From Verrucomicrobiaceae bacterium (GTDB lineage: Bacteria > Verrucomicrobiota > Verrucomicrobiia > Verrucomicrobiales > Verrucomicrobiaceae), in contig JADJPM010000004.1 in NCBI GenBank assembly GCA_016713245.1, positions 3,162,001-3,226,000 on the forward strand: DNA of 64,000 nucleotides, in the 5' to 3' direction. The translations under genes were made by a program, and so were the position numbers. Below are positions 25,901 to 35,812 of this stretch, piece by piece (the stretch's first letter is position 1; every line of letters begins with the position of its first letter). The notes beneath the pieces were generated by a model. It saw only the letters and a program-made list of their open reading frames with translations, was not told where the DNA came from and ran no database searches.

Positions 25901-28900
25901 CGCAGCTTCACCATCGCGAATACCGGCACGCTGGCGCTGACCGTCAGCTCGATCACCGCACCGTCCGGCTTCACCGTGCTGAATGCGCCCGCGAGCGTGG
26001 CCGCAGGCAGCAGCAGCACCTTCCAGGTGCGCTTTGATGCCAATCTCGCCGGCATCATCGAAGGCAGCGTGATCATCACGAGCAACGACGCGGACGAAGG
26101 CAGCTTTGATTTCCCCGTGAAGGCCGCCGTGGATCAGGCGGAGATTGCCTTGGATTTGAACGGCATCCCCATCACGGACGGCCAGGCGCAGATCGTGGAT
26201 TACCTCGCCACGACGCAGGGCAGCAGCGTCACACGCAGCTTCACCCTCTCGAATCTCGGCGTGAATGGGCTCACCATCAGCTCGATCACCGCGCCTTCCG
26301 GCTACACCGTCCTGGGCGCTCCGGCGAGCGTGGCCGCAGGAAACACCGCCACCTTCCAAATCCGTCTGGATGCGGTCACCGCAGGCATTTTCAGCGGCAG
26401 CGTGGTCATCGCCAGCAATGACCCGGACGAGGCCAGCTTTGATTTCCCCATACGCGGCACGGTGATCACAGGCGCGGTGCAGCCGGGGGCGGTGGACACG
26501 ACGTTTGGCGGCACGGGCAGCGTTCTTCAGCGCATCAGTGCGGCTGACGGTTCCTTCATGGGACTGGCGGCCCAGCCGGATGGAAAAACAGTGGCCGCAG
26601 GCACGATCTACAATGGAACCAATGATGATTTCCTGATCGCCCGCTTTTTGCCGAGTGGAGCCTTGGACGGGAGTTTTGGCACCTTGGGACAGGTGGCCGT
26701 GCCGGTGGGAACAGGAAGTGACACCGGAAGCGACGTCATCCTGCAGCCGGACGGCAAAATCCTCGTTTGTGGCACTTCAAGTAGTGACTTTGCCTTGGTG
26801 AGGCTGAATGCGGACGGCACGCTGGACACCTCTTTTGATGGGGATGGAAAAGTCATCACCCCGGTGCTGGCCTCGACCGATACCGCGAGTGCGATCACAC
26901 TCCAGACGGACGGCAAAATCCTCGTCGCAGGCAGCGCCAGCAATGGCAGCAACAACGACTTCGCCGTGGTTCGCTACAATGCAGATGGCTCGCTGGACAC
27001 GACCTTCGACACGGATGGAAAGGTCACCACCGCCGTCCGGACTTCGACGGACTCCATCGCTGCCATCGCCGTAGCGGCGGACGGTTCCATCATCGTGGGT
27101 GGCAGTTCCAGCGACGGCGCGAATTTGGACTTTGCTCTTGCCCGCTATACCAGCACTGGAGCTTTGGACACAAGCTTCGATGGAGATGGCCTCGTCATCA
27201 CTGCCATGCACACTTCGTTAGATGCCATTTATGACATTGCCATCGATGCCTCCGGGAAAATCGTGGCGGTCGGTGAAACGAACAGCAATGCCGGTCTTGC
27301 CATGGCCCGTTACAACACGGATGGCTCGCTGGACACGAGCTTTGACGGAGATGGCAAGGTCTTCACCATCATCACCACTTCCAACACAGGCTCTGCTTAC
27401 GCGGTGGATGTGCTTTCAGACGGCAAAATTCTCGTTGGCGGCCATGGCTACACTGGAATCTTCTTTGAGGTGTTTTTGGCACGCTATGACAGTGGCGGCA
27501 CGCTCGACACCACTTTTGGCTCTGGTGCGGGCTATGTGACTACCTCCATCGGCTCGTCGGACGACTGGGGCTTCTGCACTGCCGTGCATGCGAGTGGAAA
27601 AATCGCCGTGAGTGGCTTTGCCTACGACACCCGGCGTGACCGCCATCATCTCGTGATGTTTAACGCAGATGGTTCCTTGGACAGCACCTTTGATGGGGAT
27701 GGAAAGCTCATGCCTAACTTTGGTGAATCGGCGGATTTTGGCTTCGCCCTTGCTCAGGGTGCTAATGGCACGCTCACCCTCGCCGGTTATAGCTACGCCG
27801 GGCGTTCGGATGACTTTGCCGCCGTCCAGTGGCAGCCGGATGGCAGCTTGAACCCGGCCTTTGGCACCGCTGGGGTGACCGTATTCAGCACGTCCACCTC
27901 CACCGAGCGCGGTTACGCTGCCGCCACCCAGCCGGACGGCAAACTCCTCCTCGGTGGTTACATCGCCACGAACAGCAATGACTTCCAGGTCCTGCGCCTG
28001 AACACAAACGGCACGCTGGACACCTCTTTCGACACCGATGGCCGCGTGAGCACCACCATCGGCACCGGGGCGGAGATCGCCCGGGCTCTCGTTATCCAGC
28101 CGGATGGAAAGATCATCGCCGCAGGCTACAGCAGCAATGGCACGAACGACGACTTTGCCCTCGTCCGCTACAACACGAACGGCAGTCTCGATACCAGCTT
28201 CGATACGGATGGCAAGGTGACGACCGCCATCGGCACCGGAACGGATCAGGCCTTCGCGGCGCTGCGGCAGGCGGATGGGAAGATCGTGGTGGCAGGCTCC
28301 GCGGTCGTCTCAGGGACCGATTTCGCCGTGGCCCGCTACAATGCCAATGGCAGCCTCGATACCGCCTTCGACACGGATGGAAAAGCCACCTTCACCATGG
28401 GAACGGGCACAGATGTGGCTTACGGCATCACGCAGCAAAGCAATGGCAAGCTCATCCTCGGTGGCGATGCCACGAGTGACTTCGGGCTCATCCGCCTGAA
28501 TGCCAACGGCAGCGTGGACAGCACCTTTGGCGTCAATGGCCGCGCCATCACGGCTGTCGGCAGCAGCACGGACACCTGCTACGCCATCGCCGTCCAGCCA
28601 GATGACAAGATCATCGCCGTCGGCCGAACCTTCAACGGCACGAACTACGATATCGCCGTGCTGCGCTACACGGCGGAGGGACGGCTGGACACCAGCTTTG
28701 GCACGGGCGGCAGGATCATCGCCGCGCCGGGCAGCGGGGATGACTATGCAAACGCCGTGGCGCTGCAAAGCGATGGCAGCATTGTCGTGGGGGGTTATAC
28801 CTACCAAGGCACGAATCCCGAGTTCCTCGTCATGCGCTTCGTGGGTGATTCGCTCCAGCCGGAGATCACGGTCTTCAATGGGGACACCTCGCTGGCTCCT

Positions 28901-31900
28901 GTTTTGACGGATGATCCGGCCTCCATGGTTGATTTTGGCTCCACATCCGTGGGAGCGCCTGTGACGCGGGATTTCACCATCTCCAACACCGGCACCTCGG
29001 ACCTCGTTTTGCTCTCCATCACGGCTCCCATGGGTTTCAGCGTCGAAAATGCTCCCACTCTCATTTCAGCCGGCGGCGAGGCCACTTTTCAAGTGCGGCT
29101 CGATGCGGTCGCGACAGGCTTTTTCATCGGAACCGTCGCCGTGACCAGCAATGACGCGAATGAAGCCGTTTACGAGTTTCCCGTGCGCGGCGGTGTGGAC
29201 GTGCCGGAGATCGCCGTCAGCGCCGCGGGGCAAAATGTGATCGATGGGCAGGTTTTGCCTGCGTCCTTCCGCTCGACGCCGCAGGGCGTGCCGGTGACGC
29301 GGAGCTTTGTCATTCAAAACACCGGCCTCGCGGCGCTAAATATCAGTTCCATCACGCCAGCGGCGGGTTTCAGCGTGCAAAATGTCCCTTCAAGCATCGC
29401 CGCAGGCTCCTCGGCCGCTTTCCATGTCACACTCACCGCTTCATCGGCAGGCAGCTACGCTGGAAACGTGGTCATCGCCAGCAACGATGCCGATGAGGCC
29501 AGCTTCGAGCTTCCCGTGGCGGGCACCGTGACCGCACTGCCACTCGCCGCAGGCCAGCCTGATCCATCTTTCAGCGGCGATGGCTTTGCTCCGGCGGGTT
29601 TTGGCGGCGCGAATGACGAGGCCTACACCACCGTGGCCCTCAGCGATGGCAAAACGCTCATCGGAGGCAATGCCTACATGGGCGGTGATTATGACTTCCT
29701 GCTCGCCCGCCTGAACGCGGACGGCACGCTGGACAGCAGCTTTGGCATCGGAGGCCTGGTGACCACCCGTGTGGGAACTAGCAGCGATCGTATTTACAGC
29801 CTCGCAGTCCAGCCAGACGGCAAAATCCTCGCTGGCGGCTACAGCTACAACGGCAGCAACTACGACTTCGCCCTCGTTCGGTACCTTGCTAATGGCAGCC
29901 TCGACACCTCCTTTGACACCGATGGCATCGTCACCACGCCCATCGGCACGGCGGATGATTACGGCTGGCATGTGCTGGTGCAGCCCGATGGAAAAATCAT
30001 TCTCACCGGCCAGGCTTCCAATGGAACGAACATCGACTTTGCCGCGGTGCGCTACACCAGCGCAGGAGCTCTTGACACCACGTTCGGAACGGGCGGCAAG
30101 GTCGTCACCACCATCGGCACAGGGGACGAGATCTCCTACAGCTCCGCTTTGCAAAGCGATGGCAAAATCGTGCTCGGCGGCTACGCCTTCATGACCAATG
30201 ACGACTTCGCCCTGGTCCGATATAACTCGGACGGCACGCTGGACACCACCTTTGACACGGATGGCAAGGTCACCACCACTATCGGCACCGGCACGGATCG
30301 CATTCACGATGTCCTCATCCAGCCGGACGGCAAGATCCTCGTCGGCGGTTACATGGTCGGCTCGGACTTTGCCCTTGCCCGCTACAACACCAATGGCTCG
30401 CTGGACACCACCTTCGACACCGATGGCAAAGTGACGACGCCCATCGGCACGAGCACGGACATTGCCTATGGCATCTCGCTCCTGTCAGACGGCAAAATCC
30501 TCGCCGCAGGCTATTCCTTTGTCACCGCCACGGGGAATGACTTCTCCATCGCCCGCTACAATGCCAACGGGTCGCCGGACACGACCTTCGATGGCGATGG
30601 CAAGCGCATCCTGCCCGTGGTGGCAGGAAATTTCACTGACATCGCCCGCGGTATCGCCGTGCATGCCGATGGCAGCATCGTCCTGGCAGGCTATGCCTCC
30701 AACGGCGCAGACAACGACGTGGCGGTGACCCGTCTGGAGGCCGATGGCAGCACCCGCTCCACCTTTGGCACGTCCGGCGTTTCCCTCTTCAACGCAGGAC
30801 AGGCGGCGGACTACGGCCTCGCCATGACGATTCAACCGGATCAAAAAATCATCGCCGCAGGCTACACCTATCAAGGGAACAACGACGACGTCACCGCTGC
30901 CCGCTTCCTGCCAGATGGTACGCTGGACAGCACCTACGGCACGGCTGGCAAGACCATCACCCGTGTGGGCACCGGCACAGACCGCGCCTATGGCGTGGCG
31001 GTGCAGCCGGATGGCAAGATCATCCTCGGCGGCTATTCATTCATCAGCACGAGCGACTTCATGCTCACTCGCCAGAACCCGGACGGCACGCCTGATACCA
31101 CCTTTGGCAACAATGGCAGCGTCACCACCACCATCGGCACCGGCACGGACATCGGCCGCGCCCTTCTGCTGCAAGGGGACGGACGCATTGTTCTAGCTGG
31201 CTACTACAGCAATGGCAACGATGACTACGCCCTCGCCCGCTACAACGCGGATGGCAGCCTCGACGGCACCTTTGGCAGCGGTGGCAAAGTCACCACCCCA
31301 GGCACCGCAGGCACGGATCGATTCTACGCTGTCGCTGCCTATCCCGGCGGGCGTATCCTTGCTGCCGGAGAGACCCGTAATAGCGGCAACACTAGCACGG
31401 ACTTCGGCCTCGCCCGCTACAATGCCAATGGCACTCTGGACACCAGCTTTGGCACCAGCGGCCTCGTGACGCTCTCGCCTTCGGGTATCAACACGGAATA
31501 TGTGAATGCCCTGATCGTCCTGCCTGATGGCAAAATCCTCGCCGCCGGAGAAGCCAATAGCGACGCCGCCATCGTCCGCCTCCATGCCAATGGCAGCTAC
31601 GACCTCTCCTTCGGCTCCAGCGGCAGAACCGTCCTCCCCATCCTAGCCAGCACGGACACGATCTACGGCATCGCTCTTCAGCCAGACGGCAAAATTGTCG
31701 CCACGGGCCGCACTTACAACGGCAGCAACTACGACATCGCCGTGCTCCGTTTTCTCGAAAATGGCCTGCTGGACACCAGCTTTGACGGCGATGGCAAACT
31801 CGTCATCCCACATGGCACCGGCGACGACTACGGCTACGCCATCGGCGTGCAAAACGACGGCTCCATCGTCATCACCGGCTATACCGTGAATCCCGGCTCC

Positions 31901-34900
31901 GACACCCAAATGCTCGTCCTACGCCTGCTGCCGGATGCGCTCACACCGGAGATCGCCATCACGGATCTTTCCACCACGCCCGCCACCGCCTTAAATGACG
32001 GGCAGGCTGCCGTGCTTGACTTTGGCGCCGTACCGTCCGGCTCCCCGGTGACGAAAAACTTCAGCTTGAGCAATCCTGGCACGGCTGACCTCGTGGTGGA
32101 CTCCCTCACGCCTCCCGCTGGCTTCAGCGTGCTCAATGCGCCCGCCGTGGTGCCCGCAGGCGGCTCCGCCACATTCCAAATCCGCCTGGATGCCTCCAGC
32201 GCAGGCGTCTTCAGCGGAGATGTTGTCATCGCCAGCAACGACACGGATGAGACCTCCTTTGAAATCCCCGTTCGCGGCAGCGTGGACGCGCCGGAAATCG
32301 CCGTGAGCCTCGAAGGCACCGCTTTGAGCGATGCGCAGACATCCACGGTGAACTACCGCTCCACGCTCACGGGCAGCCCGGTCATCCGCAGCTTCACCAT
32401 CGCCAATCAGGGCTTCTCCAGCCTCACCATCAGCTCCATCACGGCTCCAGCGGGCTTTACGGTCCTGAATGCGCCTTCTGGGATTGCCAGCACCTCCAGC
32501 GCGGTTTTCCAACTCCGTCTCGACGCGGCTTCCGCAGGCCTTTTCAGCGGCAATCTCGTCATTTCGAGCAACGACACGGACGAGGCCGCTTTTGAAATTC
32601 CCGTCGCGGGCAATGTGATGGCTGTTTTACCGCCCGCAGGCCAGCTTGATGCCGGATTTGGCTCTGGCGGCCAGGTGTCGCATGGCATCGCTACCGCCAT
32701 GGATCAGTATTACAGCGTCACCCAGCAGGCCGATGGCAAAATCGTCGCCGCAGGACGCACCTACACTGGTGGGCGGGTGAGCTACGATGTGCTCGTGACT
32801 CGCTGGAACACCGATGGCACCCCGGATGCCACCTTTGGAAATGGTGGTGCTGTCCTTTATGACGTGAATGGCAATGGCGACATCGCCAACTGCGTCCTCC
32901 AGCAGCCCGATGGCAAAATCCTCATCGCCGGCGCGGCCAACAATGGCACCAACGATGATTTCTTTGCCCTCCGCCTGAATGCCGACGGCACGCCCGATGC
33001 CAGTTTTAGCGGCGACGGAGAGATCATTATCACCATCGGCAGCAGCACAGATTACTGCCTTGATGCCGCGCTCCAGCCCGATGGCAAGATCGTGCTGGTT
33101 GGCTATTCCTACAATGGCACCAATGATGATGTGGCCGTCGTCCGCCTGACCACCACGGGTGTCCTCGACACGACCTTTGATACCGATGGTCGCCTCACCA
33201 CTGCCATTGGCACCGGCACGGACCGCGGCTACAGCGTCGTGGTGCAACCCGACGGCGGCATCGTGGTCGGCGGCTATGCGTTCATGACGAACAATGACTT
33301 CGCCCTCGTGCGCTACACCCCCAGCGGTGCGCTCGACACCACCTTTGACACCGATGGCAAGCTCACCACCACCATCGGCACCGGTGCCGAGCAAATCTGG
33401 CAGCTCGGCCTGCAAAGCGACGGCAAGATCGTCGCCGCCGGCTACGCCAACATGCCGAGCGTGGGGGATGAATTCGCCCTCGCCCGCTACAACACAAACG
33501 GCAGCCTCGACACCACCTTCGACACCGATGGCAGGGTCACCACCACCTTCTCCACCTCCACCGACTGGGCTTACAGCATGGACATCCAGGCGGATGGCAA
33601 GATTCTCGCCACAGGCATCACCTGGAACGGCACGAACTACGACATCGCTCTCGCACGCTACACCACCGCCGGTGCGCTAGACACCACTCTCGACACCGAT
33701 GGCAAAGCCACCTTCCCCATCGGTGCCGGGACCGAGCAAGGCCGTGGCATCAAAGCCCTCGCTGATGGCCGCATCGCCATCGCGGGCTACACCGCTGCCG
33801 CGCGCGATGACGAGGCCGTTTTGCTCGTCACCACCGCCGCAGGAGCCCTCGATGCCACCTTTGGCGGCACGGGTGTGATCAGCAGTGACTTTGGCGTCAG
33901 CTTTGACGCCGCCTATGCCATGGCCCTGCTGCCGGATGATCGCATCTTCATCACCGGCAATGGCAATTCGGGTGTCAGCAGTGACTTCCAGCTCACGCGC
34001 TTCCTTCCAAACGGGGCACCGGACACCAGCGTCCCGCCCGACGGCATCACCCGCGTGCCCGTCGGCACGAACTCAGACTTTCCGTATGCCATCGCGGTAC
34101 AGCCAGACGGCAAAACCCTCCTCGCAGGCTACTCGTTCATGACGAACAACGATTTCAGTCTCATCCGCCTGAATGTCGATGGCACGCTTGACACCAGCTT
34201 CGCCACCGGGGGCAAGGCCACCCTTGGCATCGGCGCAGGCGATGACATCGCACGCGCCATCGCTCTCCAGCCCGATGGCAAAATCCTCGTCGCAGGCTAC
34301 TCCAGCAACGGGAGCAACGACGACTTCGCCCTCGTCCGCTATCTGCCCAACGGCACGCTCGACACCTCTTTCGGCACCAGCGGCATCGTCACCACCGCCA
34401 TCGGCAGCGGGCAGGATCTCTGCTGGGCCATCGCTCTGCGACCAGATGGCAAGATCCTCCTCGCAGGCCGCACCTATAACGGCACCAATGATGATTTCGC
34501 CCTCGTCCGCTATCTCTCCAACGGTGCCATCGACACCACCTTCGGCACGGGCGGGAAGGTCACCACCGCCATGGGAACCGGCTCTGACATGGCCTATGCC
34601 ATGCAGCTCCTCCCGGACGGGCGCATCCTCCTCGGCGGCTACGCCTTCGGAACTAGCAATTTCGATTATGCCCTCGCCCGCTATCTGCCAGACGGAACTC
34701 TCGACACCTCCTTTGGCACCTCCGGCAAGGTCGTCCTTCAAATCACTGCCAACGCCGATTACATCTACGCTCTCGGGTTGCAGCCTGATGGTCGCATCCT
34801 CGCCACCGGCCGTGCCTACAACGGCTCCAACGTGGACGCCGCCACGATCCGTCTCCTGGCAGACGGCACCTTGGATGCCAGCTTCGGCACGAACGGCGTG

Positions 34901-35812
34901 TCGATCGTCAACAACGGTGGTGATGAACATGGCTACGGCATCGCCACCCAGAGTGACGGCAGCATCGTCGTCGGCGGTTGGGGTTACTTCGGCAATGACG
35001 GCCAGGTCATCCTCCTGCGCTACACGCCGGATGCACTCGCACCCGAGATCGTCGTGCATGACGGAGGCACGACTGCCGCGCCGCAGCTCGCCGACGGGCA
35101 AAGCACCGCCATCGATTTTGGCATTACCACTCCAAGCATCACCGTCACCCGCAGCTTCACCGTGCGAAACACCGGCACCGCCGATCTGCTGCTCTCCGCC
35201 ATCACACCGCCCGGCGGTTTTAGCCTGCAAACGGCTTTGCCAGCTTCCTCGCTGGCTCCAAACGCAAGCTACACCTTCCAAACGCGTCTCGATGCCACCA
35301 CCGCCGGCACCTTCAGCGGCAGCTTGAATCTCAACAGCAACGACACCGATGAAAGCACCTTCGACTTCCCGCTCATCGGGCTCGTCGTCGAAAGCGCCCC
35401 GTATCAATCCTGGGCCAGCACCACCGGCCTGAATGCCTCCAGCGGCGGCCTCGACAGCAATCCTTCCGGCGATGGCCTCTCCAACCTGCTCAAATACGCC
35501 TTCAATCTCAATCCCGCCGTCGTGGACCTGCGCACGCTCGTTCCCGGCAGCGGCACTGCCGGACTTCCCGCCGCCGAACGCAGCGGCAGCGGCCCCGGCA
35601 CCGTCTTCCGCATTGAGTTCATCCGCCGCACCACCGGTGGCATCAGCTACCTGCCTGAAAAATCCACCACGCTCGATGCCTGGGCTCCCATCACCACCAC
35701 GCCCACCGTGACGCCCATCGGCCCCGGCTGGGAACGCGTCGTCATCGAAGAACCCGCCGACCCCGCCACCGTGGACAAGATCTTCAGCCGCGTCCGCGTC
35801 ACGCAGCCATAG
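22913..35812 (+). CDS. Giant secreted subtilase with 42 delta-60 repeats and anchor-D domains
   Basis: 4,299 residues. Order: signal segment LFWTALSVFALAVWLM (about 5-20); low-complexity Ser/Thr linker to ~105; S8 peptidase (about 195-545) with His243 in DHATHVAGT and Ser476 in SSGTSMSSPNGAG, but Glu214 (LWEAGG) where Asp is usual; a P-like beta domain (560-690); a BACON-like domain (~690-790); a jelly-roll domain (~795-950); two choice-of-anchor D domains; then 14 delta-60 repeats, two anchor-D, 14 repeats, two anchor-D, 14 repeats, one anchor-D; and a C-terminal DGLSNLLKYAFNLNP region typical of long Verrucomicrobia surface proteins. Repeats are ~56 residues, centred on QPDGKILVAGYS-like motifs. 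Secreted and likely surface-bound; adhesion or polymer binding is inferred. No stop or frame break occurs in the 12.9 kb. Confidence 0.93.
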   Translation: MTRTRLFWTALSVFALAVWLMTRPSHEEASGVASSSSGGRSTAVAVEATSGQAPLSPPSPATPSSSSNASLITTGQLATASTLQTPAAASRTGTASTANSGFVSLPPEAMKAALLSQKRDLSDPDQRAELVRQLKAIEDAELRTAHEKARKLGLPIEGDKPGGGRFALVGFDGDRPLYHETENVNAAISTAANLVRSTAPYNVDGTGWKMGLWEAGGIPRVTHQEFATSRITVRDGYTIVSDHATHVAGTLAATGVNASLRGMAPGLLIDAYSSGSEISEMTSAGAAYSGEPGKIYVSNHSYGYDIGWDDGAWDGLFSDNGNAADDIEPFFGRYNSSSVTLDAMLVNLPYYLPFYSSGNQRNDGPPATGATWTHSTTGLTYTYDPAQHPAGDGVYKLGYDNLDYTKTCKNIMTMGAVNDAVSGGVRSPATGTITDFSSTGPADDGRIKPDVVANGASLLSAGMSSDTASYSSSGTSMSSPNGAGSAMLLVDYYGDRFPGQFMRASTLKALIIHTADDIGNPGPDYFYGWGLINTKAAADHIKRQADNAGYNGMIEASLTAAEPSDTYSFTWNGSDAIRVTICWTDPAGPPVNAHDDRAKDLVNDLNVSVSGPGGTTHLPFVMPYVGDWTNAKLSANATTGVNTVDNVEQVLIATPPAAGLYTITVNHADSLSGGAQNYSLIISGQTTDSLGVSPADSFLAAGAAGGPFTPSSKEYTLSNLGGASLNWTAAANQAWVSLSPASGTLDIGESITVTASLTAAANSLPSGNHNATLTFTNTTSGSTITRGAVLSAGRSFLSFNLDTNPGWTTTGQWAFGAPGGTSGDPTAAKTGSNVYGYNLAGAYTNSMPAYSLTTTALNCTGKENVSLGFWRWLGIESSSFDQASVQVSKDGTNWNTIWAHSGGSFTDSAWTYFEYDISATADDQPTVFVRWVIGPTDGSVTYPGWNIDDIVLLGDTIPPQPEIVLHDGATTAAPQITDEQAEVIDFGFTSGGVPVTRSFTIANTGTLALTVSSITAPSGFTVLNAPASVAAGSSSTFQVRFDANLAGIIEGSVIITSNDADEGSFDFPVKAAVDQAEIALDLNGIPITDGQAQIVDYLATTQGSSVTRSFTLSNLGVNGLTISSITAPSGYTVLGAPASVAAGNTATFQIRLDAVTAGIFSGSVVIASNDPDEASFDFPIRGTVITGAVQPGAVDTTFGGTGSVLQRISAADGSFMGLAAQPDGKTVAAGTIYNGTNDDFLIARFLPSGALDGSFGTLGQVAVPVGTGSDTGSDVILQPDGKILVCGTSSSDFALVRLNADGTLDTSFDGDGKVITPVLASTDTASAITLQTDGKILVAGSASNGSNNDFAVVRYNADGSLDTTFDTDGKVTTAVRTSTDSIAAIAVAADGSIIVGGSSSDGANLDFALARYTSTGALDTSFDGDGLVITAMHTSLDAIYDIAIDASGKIVAVGETNSNAGLAMARYNTDGSLDTSFDGDGKVFTIITTSNTGSAYAVDVLSDGKILVGGHGYTGIFFEVFLARYDSGGTLDTTFGSGAGYVTTSIGSSDDWGFCTAVHASGKIAVSGFAYDTRRDRHHLVMFNADGSLDSTFDGDGKLMPNFGESADFGFALAQGANGTLTLAGYSYAGRSDDFAAVQWQPDGSLNPAFGTAGVTVFSTSTSTERGYAAATQPDGKLLLGGYIATNSNDFQVLRLNTNGTLDTSFDTDGRVSTTIGTGAEIARALVIQPDGKIIAAGYSSNGTNDDFALVRYNTNGSLDTSFDTDGKVTTAIGTGTDQAFAALRQADGKIVVAGSAVVSGTDFAVARYNANGSLDTAFDTDGKATFTMGTGTDVAYGITQQSNGKLILGGDATSDFGLIRLNANGSVDSTFGVNGRAITAVGSSTDTCYAIAVQPDDKIIAVGRTFNGTNYDIAVLRYTAEGRLDTSFGTGGRIIAAPGSGDDYANAVALQSDGSIVVGGYTYQGTNPEFLVMRFVGDSLQPEITVFNGDTSLAPVLTDDPASMVDFGSTSVGAPVTRDFTISNTGTSDLVLLSITAPMGFSVENAPTLISAGGEATFQVRLDAVATGFFIGTVAVTSNDANEAVYEFPVRGGVDVPEIAVSAAGQNVIDGQVLPASFRSTPQGVPVTRSFVIQNTGLAALNISSITPAAGFSVQNVPSSIAAGSSAAFHVTLTASSAGSYAGNVVIASNDADEASFELPVAGTVTALPLAAGQPDPSFSGDGFAPAGFGGANDEAYTTVALSDGKTLIGGNAYMGGDYDFLLARLNADGTLDSSFGIGGLVTTRVGTSSDRIYSLAVQPDGKILAGGYSYNGSNYDFALVRYLANGSLDTSFDTDGIVTTPIGTADDYGWHVLVQPDGKIILTGQASNGTNIDFAAVRYTSAGALDTTFGTGGKVVTTIGTGDEISYSSALQSDGKIVLGGYAFMTNDDFALVRYNSDGTLDTTFDTDGKVTTTIGTGTDRIHDVLIQPDGKILVGGYMVGSDFALARYNTNGSLDTTFDTDGKVTTPIGTSTDIAYGISLLSDGKILAAGYSFVTATGNDFSIARYNANGSPDTTFDGDGKRILPVVAGNFTDIARGIAVHADGSIVLAGYASNGADNDVAVTRLEADGSTRSTFGTSGVSLFNAGQAADYGLAMTIQPDQKIIAAGYTYQGNNDDVTAARFLPDGTLDSTYGTAGKTITRVGTGTDRAYGVAVQPDGKIILGGYSFISTSDFMLTRQNPDGTPDTTFGNNGSVTTTIGTGTDIGRALLLQGDGRIVLAGYYSNGNDDYALARYNADGSLDGTFGSGGKVTTPGTAGTDRFYAVAAYPGGRILAAGETRNSGNTSTDFGLARYNANGTLDTSFGTSGLVTLSPSGINTEYVNALIVLPDGKILAAGEANSDAAIVRLHANGSYDLSFGSSGRTVLPILASTDTIYGIALQPDGKIVATGRTYNGSNYDIAVLRFLENGLLDTSFDGDGKLVIPHGTGDDYGYAIGVQNDGSIVITGYTVNPGSDTQMLVLRLLPDALTPEIAITDLSTTPATALNDGQAAVLDFGAVPSGSPVTKNFSLSNPGTADLVVDSLTPPAGFSVLNAPAVVPAGGSATFQIRLDASSAGVFSGDVVIASNDTDETSFEIPVRGSVDAPEIAVSLEGTALSDAQTSTVNYRSTLTGSPVIRSFTIANQGFSSLTISSITAPAGFTVLNAPSGIASTSSAVFQLRLDAASAGLFSGNLVISSNDTDEAAFEIPVAGNVMAVLPPAGQLDAGFGSGGQVSHGIATAMDQYYSVTQQADGKIVAAGRTYTGGRVSYDVLVTRWNTDGTPDATFGNGGAVLYDVNGNGDIANCVLQQPDGKILIAGAANNGTNDDFFALRLNADGTPDASFSGDGEIIITIGSSTDYCLDAALQPDGKIVLVGYSYNGTNDDVAVVRLTTTGVLDTTFDTDGRLTTAIGTGTDRGYSVVVQPDGGIVVGGYAFMTNNDFALVRYTPSGALDTTFDTDGKLTTTIGTGAEQIWQLGLQSDGKIVAAGYANMPSVGDEFALARYNTNGSLDTTFDTDGRVTTTFSTSTDWAYSMDIQADGKILATGITWNGTNYDIALARYTTAGALDTTLDTDGKATFPIGAGTEQGRGIKALADGRIAIAGYTAAARDDEAVLLVTTAAGALDATFGGTGVISSDFGVSFDAAYAMALLPDDRIFITGNGNSGVSSDFQLTRFLPNGAPDTSVPPDGITRVPVGTNSDFPYAIAVQPDGKTLLAGYSFMTNNDFSLIRLNVDGTLDTSFATGGKATLGIGAGDDIARAIALQPDGKILVAGYSSNGSNDDFALVRYLPNGTLDTSFGTSGIVTTAIGSGQDLCWAIALRPDGKILLAGRTYNGTNDDFALVRYLSNGAIDTTFGTGGKVTTAMGTGSDMAYAMQLLPDGRILLGGYAFGTSNFDYALARYLPDGTLDTSFGTSGKVVLQITANADYIYALGLQPDGRILATGRAYNGSNVDAATIRLLADGTLDASFGTNGVSIVNNGGDEHGYGIATQSDGSIVVGGWGYFGNDGQVILLRYTPDALAPEIVVHDGGTTAAPQLADGQSTAIDFGITTPSITVTRSFTVRNTGTADLLLSAITPPGGFSLQTALPASSLAPNASYTFQTRLDATTAGTFSGSLNLNSNDTDESTFDFPLIGLVVESAPYQSWASTTGLNASSGGLDSNPSGDGLSNLLKYAFNLNPAVVDLRTLVPGSGTAGLPAAERSGSGPGTVFRIEFIRRTTGGISYLPEKSTTLDAWAPITTTPTVTPIGPGWERVVIEEPADPATVDKIFSRVRVTQP
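26484..28855 (+). repeat. Delta-60 block 1 (14 repeats)
   Basis: Fourteen consecutive ~56-residue units counted by the DGK-I-x-x-G centre, from FGGTGSVLQRIS to the unit ending FLVMRFVGD. The seventh (GKIAVSGFAY) and fourteenth (DGSIVVGGYTY) units diverge most from the consensus. Confidence 0.85.
29565..31935 (+). repeat. Delta-60 block 2 (14 repeats)
   Basis: Fourteen units from FSGDGFAPAGFGG to the unit ending MLVLRLLPD. Again the seventh (DGSIVLAGYAS) and fourteenth (DGSIVITGYTV) units share the altered DGSIV centre. Confidence 0.85.
32650..35035 (+). repeat. Delta-60 block 3 (14 repeats)
   Basis: Fourteen units from FGSGGQVSHGIA to the unit ending ILLRYTPD. The fourteenth unit has the DGSIVVGG centre; the seventh is the divergent DGRIAIAG unit. 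Confidence 0.85.

Noticed and set aside
26484..35035. Regular repeats considered as CRISPR or tandem satellite DNA
   Set aside because: The ~168-base period is protein-coding (delta-60 units) with an open frame throughout; there are no short identical repeats with unique spacers.
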